Below are positions 57,455-64,000 of a DNA stretch of 64,000 nt, piece after piece. The notes below the pieces were generated by a model. The model was not told the origin of the DNA. It did not search any database and worked only from the letters and a program-made list of their open reading frames with translations. Positions within the stretch are counted from its first letter, which is position 1; each line of letters starts with the position of its first letter. The stretch is from the NCBI RefSeq assembly GCF_004193775.1, contig NC_041019.1, positions 16,153,020 through 16,217,019 of the forward strand, in the 5' to 3' direction. This DNA comes from Glycine soja. Taxonomy: Eukaryota > Streptophyta > Magnoliopsida > Fabales > Fabaceae. The position numbers and the translations under genes are program-made.

Positions 57455-58330
57455 TCACCAGGTGTTTATATTAACACTAACCATATTAGATTCATAACAT
57501 ACCAATAAGATTGATTTACCTTTCTTCTTAAGCCATTTCTGGAATCCAGGGCAATTCTTCTTCATGTGTCCCTTCTTCTTACAAAAGAAACACTTTGTCA
57601 CCTTCTTAATATTAGCTTGAGGTGGTATTTTATCATTCCCCTTCTGATTAGCTTGAGACTTAGCTGCTTTATTCTTCCCAAAAGCAGTTATCAACAATGC
57701 ACTCTCACCCATCTCCATTACAAGTCTTTCTTCTTCCTGAACACACATGGTCATTAATTCATTGATAGACCATTTGTCCTTATGTGTGTTGTAGGAAATC
57801 TTAAACGGCCCATATTCCTGCAGAAGGGGTGTTCAAAATGAAGTGCACCAGGAAGGACTCAGACATATCAACCTCCAATTTCTTAAGTTGAGCTGAAATA
57901 TCTCACATTTTCATTATGTACTCACACACACCTTTCACACTGGTGAGCCGAAGAGAGAAGAACTTCATGATCAGGGTGCTTGCTAAAGCCTTACCTGAAG
58001 TGATGAACTTGTCATCAATGGCCTTAAGCAAGTCTTGGACCTTTTCATGTTGGTCGACAAAACCACATATCCTAGCCGAGATTTTGGTCTTAATGAACAT
58101 CAAGCTAAGCCAGTTGGATCGCTCCCACCGCTCATATAGTACAACATCAGCTGGACTACTTTCATCTGTTATTGTAGGTGGTTCGTCTTTCGTTATAGCA
58201 TAGTCTATGTCCATCTACCCTAGTTGCAGAAAAATTCTCTCCTTCCACATCTTATAGTTATCTCTTTTGAATTCGGGAACATCACATTGAATATCAGAAA
58301 AACTAACAGTTTGAGAAGCTGCAAAATCCA
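57455..58330 (-). pseudogene. copia gag
   Basis: Starts about 58,330 with FSDIQCDVPEFKRDNYKMWK, has a stop at LG*MDIDY (58,215, tryptophan expected) and a frame change near 57,850. It carries MTMCVQEEERLVMEMGESAL and the CCHC knuckle CFFCKKKGHMKKNC near 57,580. Gag forms the virus-like particle; this copy cannot. Confidence 0.85.
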
Positions 58331-58398
58331 AAGGCTGATGTCAAAATTTGAGGCATATTAATCTTAATTGTATGTTTTACCAATGTAAGCATACCAAA

Positions 58399-60600
58399 TG
58401 TAACATCTCATTTTTCGTAAATAAATTAAAAAGATTTTTAGTTAAAAAATAGAGTTTTAGAAAAGGGCGAAGTTTTTATAATTAAATAAATAAGGAGGAA
58501 TATATGTATTAAAATAATGATTTGATGGAAAAAAAAAGATATTTCATTTGATAGGAAATAAAATAGAGTTCATTTTTTATAAAATAATAAAAATAAATAA
58601 ATAGAGTAAATAATAGGTTGTGAGAACCCTAGCTATAAATAGAGACATGTTATGCTAGTTTTCAAACTGATAATAAGTTCTATGTCTCTTCTTCTTCTCA
58701 ATTTCGTTTTCTCTTTTCCCCTCCCAAAACTCTATTTTTTCCCTCATACACTCATACCTATCTTAGTCAAATGATGATCTCAGACTCTTTAACCGTTGGA
58801 TCATCATGATGCTTCAGTACCACGTACGCAACTCAATTTATAGCATTCTCACCGTTGTAAATTTTAAAATAATGTCGTACCTGAGAGAAATTTCCTTCGT
58901 ATTATAGCTTTCTCTTTTCCCGCAGAGACCCAAAACCTGTCATAGTAAAACTATGATCCTGGAATCATTAACCGTTGGATTATCGTGAAATTTTGATACA
59001 TGGTTTACAATTCAATTACGCACATCCTCACCGTTGGGACTTGCAAAGTAATATTTACATTGAGAGAAACGTGAATCGCACGAAGACAGTACAAAATGAA
59101 GGCTTTAATCTCTTTTCTTTCTTTCTAACGCTTGGAAATCCTATTAGATCAAATCAGAGGAAAAGCTTGAAGAATCTCAGGAAATTGCTAGAGATGCCGA
59201 TATCGCTGTCAGAATACACATGTGAGCCCGCTTAGAGGTAAGGAATGAATTTATCGCAATTGGAGTTAGAATGAACATGTGTAGGGATCTTAGAAGATTA
59301 AATTGGGGTTTGTTTTGGGATGTTTATTGAATTATAATTTTTCCTTTATGATTATAAATACAATATTGATGTCCTGATGCGAACTGGTTGATAAAATTGA
59401 GTGCTGCTGGTGTTTTCATTATTTTACACCTATGATTTTGATTAATTAATTTTGATATAATTGTGTGAAATTATTTGAGGTGTTTTACTCCCCATATTAT
59501 GATAAACCTTTTGTATAAATTGTTATATTGAGATTATGAAATTGTGCTTCAAATTGTGAGTATGTGATAAATTGAACCTTGTGATGAATGGAGAAATACA
59601 TGTGTATTGAGATGTGTGTATTGAGTTGTGAGCAATAAACTGTGCAATCACACAATTATAAAACCCTTTAAGGGTGACAAGTATTGTGAAGAGATCTACT
59701 GTGGGGACCCGACAAATTTAATCACAACTGCGGTGAGATAAAATTATTTTGAGAACAATTGAGGAGTCGTGTGTATTGCATAATTCATAGGTAAAGTGTA
59801 TATGATTTATGAGGTGTGATAACATATTAAATTGAAATTGTACCATTGTGATTGAGACCGAGTGTATGAGATAAATTGAGTGTGTATTGACTTGTAATAT
59901 ATGTGTGCATTGAGTTGTGAGCTATGGATTGGAAAATCACATGACTATAAGACCCTTTAAGGGCAATGAGTTAATGCGCGACAAGGATTGTGATGGAAAC
60001 CTCCGAGGGGACCTGACGAGTTTAATCACCAGCGCGACGAGATAAAATTATTTTGAGAACAATTGAGAAGTCATGTGTTTTGTACAGTTCATAGATAGAG
60101 TCTGTGTGATAAAATGTTTTCTTGGTTGGACCAGAATCAGGAGGGAGAGGCCCTGACGGACTCTTCGGAGTGTAGGCCTTGGGGGTAAATACACCTGATT
60201 TGAGTGTTCCTTTAAGCCTGTGTCAATCCCACATGGTTCACAAAACAACGTGACCCTAACTGGTTTCCCTATGATTTTACCTAGTGAGAGTGATCTAACT
60301 TACTAGTGTGTGGTTTGTCTTGTCATGTACTCCTAGGCACCCGACGAGGTTTTTTGTTGACATGATACCACATTGCATATAAGATTGAGTCTTAGTGTAT
60401 TTGTTGCATAATGATTGTGTATTGATTGATTTAGTGATATTGTGTTTTGATCATTGAGTACGTGAATGATGTGAAAACAAATGAGACGTGTTATGTTATG
60501 ATGTGATGTTACGCGACAAAGTGGTGAAATGACGTGAGCTATATTTAAGTAAGTTTTATCTCATTTATATGATATGTATATCTGTATTGTCTTGTTTCCC
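58399..60600 (+). mobile_element. probable Ty3/gypsy LTR, solo or truncated
   Basis: Starts TGTAACATCTCATTTTTCG, a form seen at the start of long plant gypsy LTRs. It contains CTATAAATAGAG at about 58,633 with a TCTTCTTCTTCTC stretch behind it, and two internal duplications. One is built on AACCGTTGGAT(C/T)AT (58,791 and 58,968); the other on GACCCTTTAAGGG with ACGAGTTTAATCAC (59,660 and 59,955). No gag or pol follows. The 3' limit is uncertain: I found no matching CA end with a repeat of the preceding CCAAA. It begins where the copia leader stops, so it may have truncated that element. Confidence 0.5.
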
Positions 60601-63600
60601 TCTATTTTGACACTTAATTTTTATTAGTTTTAAATCATCTTAATAATTGAATAACTTGAAAAATAAAAGTAAGGAGGAAATACGAAATCAAGATAAGTCA
60701 ATATGCTCGTAAAAAATAAGTCAACATAGGAAGAAATATTAAAACCAAAATAAGTGATCGTCATATTCAAACCAGTAGTACAAAAGAAATCAAAATAGTA
60801 ACAGCAAAACATCATTGGTGGGTCATCCTCCCAATGTACATCCTAGTGCAATGCCTAATTTTGCGAGCGAGTGTTAATATGCAGGGTGTGGAGGTATAAA
60901 CATTAGTGCTAAGGGGAATCATTCTTAGATCAAGCATAGCCTTAACTTCTTGATCAACCATCTCAAATAAAGCCTACAAAAACAAATATGAAGGTTTGAT
61001 TGTCATTTAACACATAAGGATGATATTTACACTTATAGGAAAATCATGAGATTGACTTAAATTGGACTCTAGCTACTCTTGTCAAGGGGTCTAACTCAGT
61101 TGGTTATATAAAGATGTGTAACTTATTGTAAATCTCCCGACACAATTTTTAATTCTTACAAATAAAAAAAAAATTAAACTCTAGCTTACTACATCCAAGG
61201 AGCTATTGCACAAGTACTCTCGAGGAGCCTCTCAGAGGTTGTCCATATATAATCTACTAGGCGCCTAATGTTTGTATGAGAAATGTATGGAACCAAGGTA
61301 TTCAAGCATGCACATCGATGGACAAACCTTAAGCATAGGCACTCCTTTGGTTTCATAATCAAGGATGAGAACGAGATATTGAATAAACTTTGCATCACAT
61401 TCCTCAACTAAAGGTACGTGCTTCGTAATAAAGTGTGATAAGTAAGGAACCCCTTAATCTTATTCATGCTAAAACTGTCGTAGCACTCTATAATGAACAC
61501 TGCATTGCTTGCATGTGTGATGTCGAATGAATATGAATAAACAATTCAACATCAATTGACAATTGTTATTATAGAGATTAATTCTACCTCTATATTTAGT
61601 ATTTTGATAGCATTAATAAACTATCGGTCACTTACATTAATGTATGCATTCGGCCATTCCTTCTAGGTGCAACTGTTCAAGAATCATGTGAGGGCATGAC
61701 TACAATTTTATTTTGTCTATGCTCTTTCTTAGGGTTACGACACACATATATCATACTGATAGAATTTGAAATTTTATTATTTTATTATTAATATTATGTG
61801 TATATTATATTGTGTTGGTTTGAATTTATCAAGTTTTTAGAACTCATTAACTCAATATCCAACTCAACTATAATTAGGTTAATCAAAATGATCCAAACTC
61901 AATCCACTATATAATGTAGTTGAATTGGGTTGAGTTGGGTTGATTGAGTTCAGAAGTTGATGACAACTTGTTTATTTCTATTTATGTATGTGAATAATCA
62001 AAGTAAAAATTTTAAAATATTCTTTTTATAGGATGAAGTTAGACTGTAAAAAAATTTAAAACATTAATATATTTTACTAATTGTTTATTAAACATAGTAA
62101 AATAACTCATAATTAAGAGAGTTTTCATGAAAAAAAAATTATTACAATAAATATTTTGAATTGATTCTTATAAAGGATGAAATGAAATTTCTAATTATAA
62201 TTATTCATTTTATTTGCTGTAAAGGTTTAAGGAAAACACTAGTAAACAATCGTACCTGTCATCGATCCAGAGTGGTTGGTGGTAGGTGTATATTTTTCTT
62301 GCACATTGCATATATATAGATAAAATTGTAAGTTTACTCAACAAATTTACAAAGATATTTAATTCTTATAATATTTTTTATAATTTACTTTTTTATTATA
62401 TGTATTTCACCGCATCACTAATTTTATTTCATGTTTTCCCCTTGACTTTAACTACCTAGCTATCTTATTTGTAAAACATGTACAAGCATAATTTTTCAAA
62501 TATCAGAGTGAAATGTAATTTACCTCTTTTTTATGTATGTCGAGAGTCTGAATTAATTCCATGTGTAGTGTAAGGAATCAATAAATAAAGATGTATATAG
62601 TAGCTATATACTATATTAATTTGAATTAAAATATATTATAATTTATAATGTTCACTAATTTTATATAAACTATGAATATTTTGTTTATAATGTTTACTAA
62701 GCTCTTTAGAAGAGTATGTGTACTAGCTAATATCAAAAGTCCCTGCCAAATTCAATTTTCATTTAATACATTTATATATTTTGTCAATAAGATTGATCAG
62801 TAAAATCTGAACACTTCCATCGCTATTTCAATTTTTTTAAAATCAAAATCAAAATCAAACATCATAAAACTGCGTAGGAAGATTCTGCAAAATCTGAACA
62901 CATGCATTATCTATTCAGCAAAATCTTTCTCCACAGACTCTTCTATTCTCAGTTTCAATAAAATATCAACTCAATACTTCAAAGTCAAAATTCTTCTCTT
63001 CACCTAGGAGTTAGCCAAATTGACTTCTCCATCATCACACACTAAAAAAAATAAAGTGATTACTGATTAGACTTTTGATTATACCAAAATTATTATAGTG
63101 ATCAAGTTGTGACAATACGACAATACAGATGCTCTATAATACTTTTTTCAAAAACAATGGACCAGTACCAGCAATGTACACAAGGGAAACCAAATGCTAA
63201 AACGCTTCTTCAGATCTTGTCCTTTATTCCATTTTAATCTTCATGACAGGTTGTCCAACACTATTCCATAATGCAAGGATAATAAACAAAGAAAAGGATT
63301 AGCTAGGCGGAAAATAATTCACTGTACATTAAAATATGTGTCAGTGTCACGCATTTTTACCAAAAATGTGTGTGCCAATAACCTCGGTCTTCAGTCTTCA
63401 CTTTGCCCTCACTTTAGAGGGAACACCTCACCGACACCAACCCCCACCAGCATAAAGCTCCAAAATCCAAGCTAACTTCACCCCAACCATTGGGCAGTTA
63501 TGGCATTATTATTGACAATGAAAGCTGAATTATTGTGGATAAAAAGAGCATAATTATGATGCATTATTAAAAAAAAAAAACCTTACATTATGAATTGTAA

Positions 63601-64000
63601 ATTTGTAATGATATGACTTTTTTTTCAGTACTTTGTATAAAAGATTTTTAAGTATATCATATAAATATTATTTATGTGATGTTCAAAGTCAGATAAAATT
63701 ATTGTTAACGGTACTCAATAGTCTTTTTAAAATAATTATTATAGATTTTAATTTTGATGTATTTTTAAAATAATTATCATAAATATCAACAAATTTATCA
63801 TGACATAATTAAATGAATTTTGACATTATTAATAAAATCTTATTAAATTGTATTACAAAAGTTAACAATTTTCCTATATATACCATTCATAATTGGATGA
63901 TACCAGCACATTTTAGTTAAGTTTGGATAATAAAAGAGCCTGCCATTCCCTGCAATCACGTGCCATGGCGTGTGGGTTACATGAACAATTCTTTAGGAAA
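60601..64000. other. intergenic, no gene recognised
   Basis: AT-rich. On the minus strand, 60,970-60,800 can be read as ALFEMVDQEVKAMLDLRMIP and 61,440-61,190 as EECDAKFIQYLVLILDYETK, but stops follow and I recognise neither. A less AT-rich stretch at 63,360-63,500 may belong to the upstream region of a gene outside the window. Nothing else was found. Confidence 0.45.

Larger units (their letters stand above)
53708..58398 (-). mobile_element. decayed Ty1/copia retrotransposon, 5' LTR missing
   Basis: Minus-strand order gag (58.33-57.45 kb), protease, integrase (57.4-56.2 kb), RT-RNase H (55.7-54.3 kb), polypurine tract and 3' LTR, which is the copia order. Stops break every domain. The 5' LTR and leader are lost: recognisable gag leader ends just before another element's LTR at 58,399. 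I looked for the copia 5' LTR beyond that LTR and did not find it. Confidence 0.88.

Noticed and set aside
1..64000. CRISPR arrays, operons, bacterial origins
   Set aside because: Intron-bearing genes and plant transposons show this is eukaryotic nuclear DNA; repeats seen are transposon-derived.

Overview
The window reads as repeat-rich plant nuclear DNA, most likely a legume and probably Glycine (soybean or a close relative). The basis is AT-rich intergenic DNA, intron-containing genes with GT/AG borders, and transposon families of types common in soybean. The species is inferred, not proven. No bacterial operons, rRNA genes, tRNA genes or CRISPR arrays were recognised.

Layout. 0.9-2.1 kb: minus-strand exon fragments of an NADP-malic enzyme, joined to an LTR remnant. 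2.2-9.1 kb: a decayed CACTA (En/Spm) element on the minus strand, with a TNP2-type transposase and a second gene of the PTTA/En-Spm plus Ulp1-protease type. 10,456-20,517: an Athila-like LTR element with 5-bp target duplications, gag-protease and an env-position ORF but no reverse transcriptase or integrase. It carries about 35 copies of a paired CGCTAAGCG-type motif. 20.9-22.1 kb: exons of an EXO1-like nuclease. 23.3-23.8 kb: a UDP-glycosyltransferase pseudogene. 24,182: an isolated CACTA-type terminus.

25,096-41,616: a very large Mutator-like element (MULE) with inverted repeats of about 270 bp and a perfect 9-bp target duplication. It holds a mutated transposase (PB1-like N-terminus, DDE region, SWIM and CCHC fingers), a plant mobile domain (PMD) gene on the opposite strand, and three further PB1-like ORFs. 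A young non-autonomous Ty3/gypsy element (30,761-37,219, 5-bp target duplication) sits inside the PMD gene.

44.4-49.4 kb: the only gene that looks intact, an IQ67-domain (IQD) calmodulin-binding protein on the minus strand with five well-defined coding exons and a probable short sixth. 50.2-53.7 kb: AT-rich intergenic DNA with a small inverted-repeat element resembling the MULE end. 53.7-58.4 kb: a decayed Ty1/copia element. 58.4-60.6 kb: a probable Ty3/gypsy LTR. 60.6-64 kb: no recognisable gene.

The main story is nested transposition: LTR element into PMD gene, PMD gene inside a MULE, and several host gene fragments (malic enzyme, EXO1, UGT) stranded between element ends. Exon borders and element ends were read by eye.
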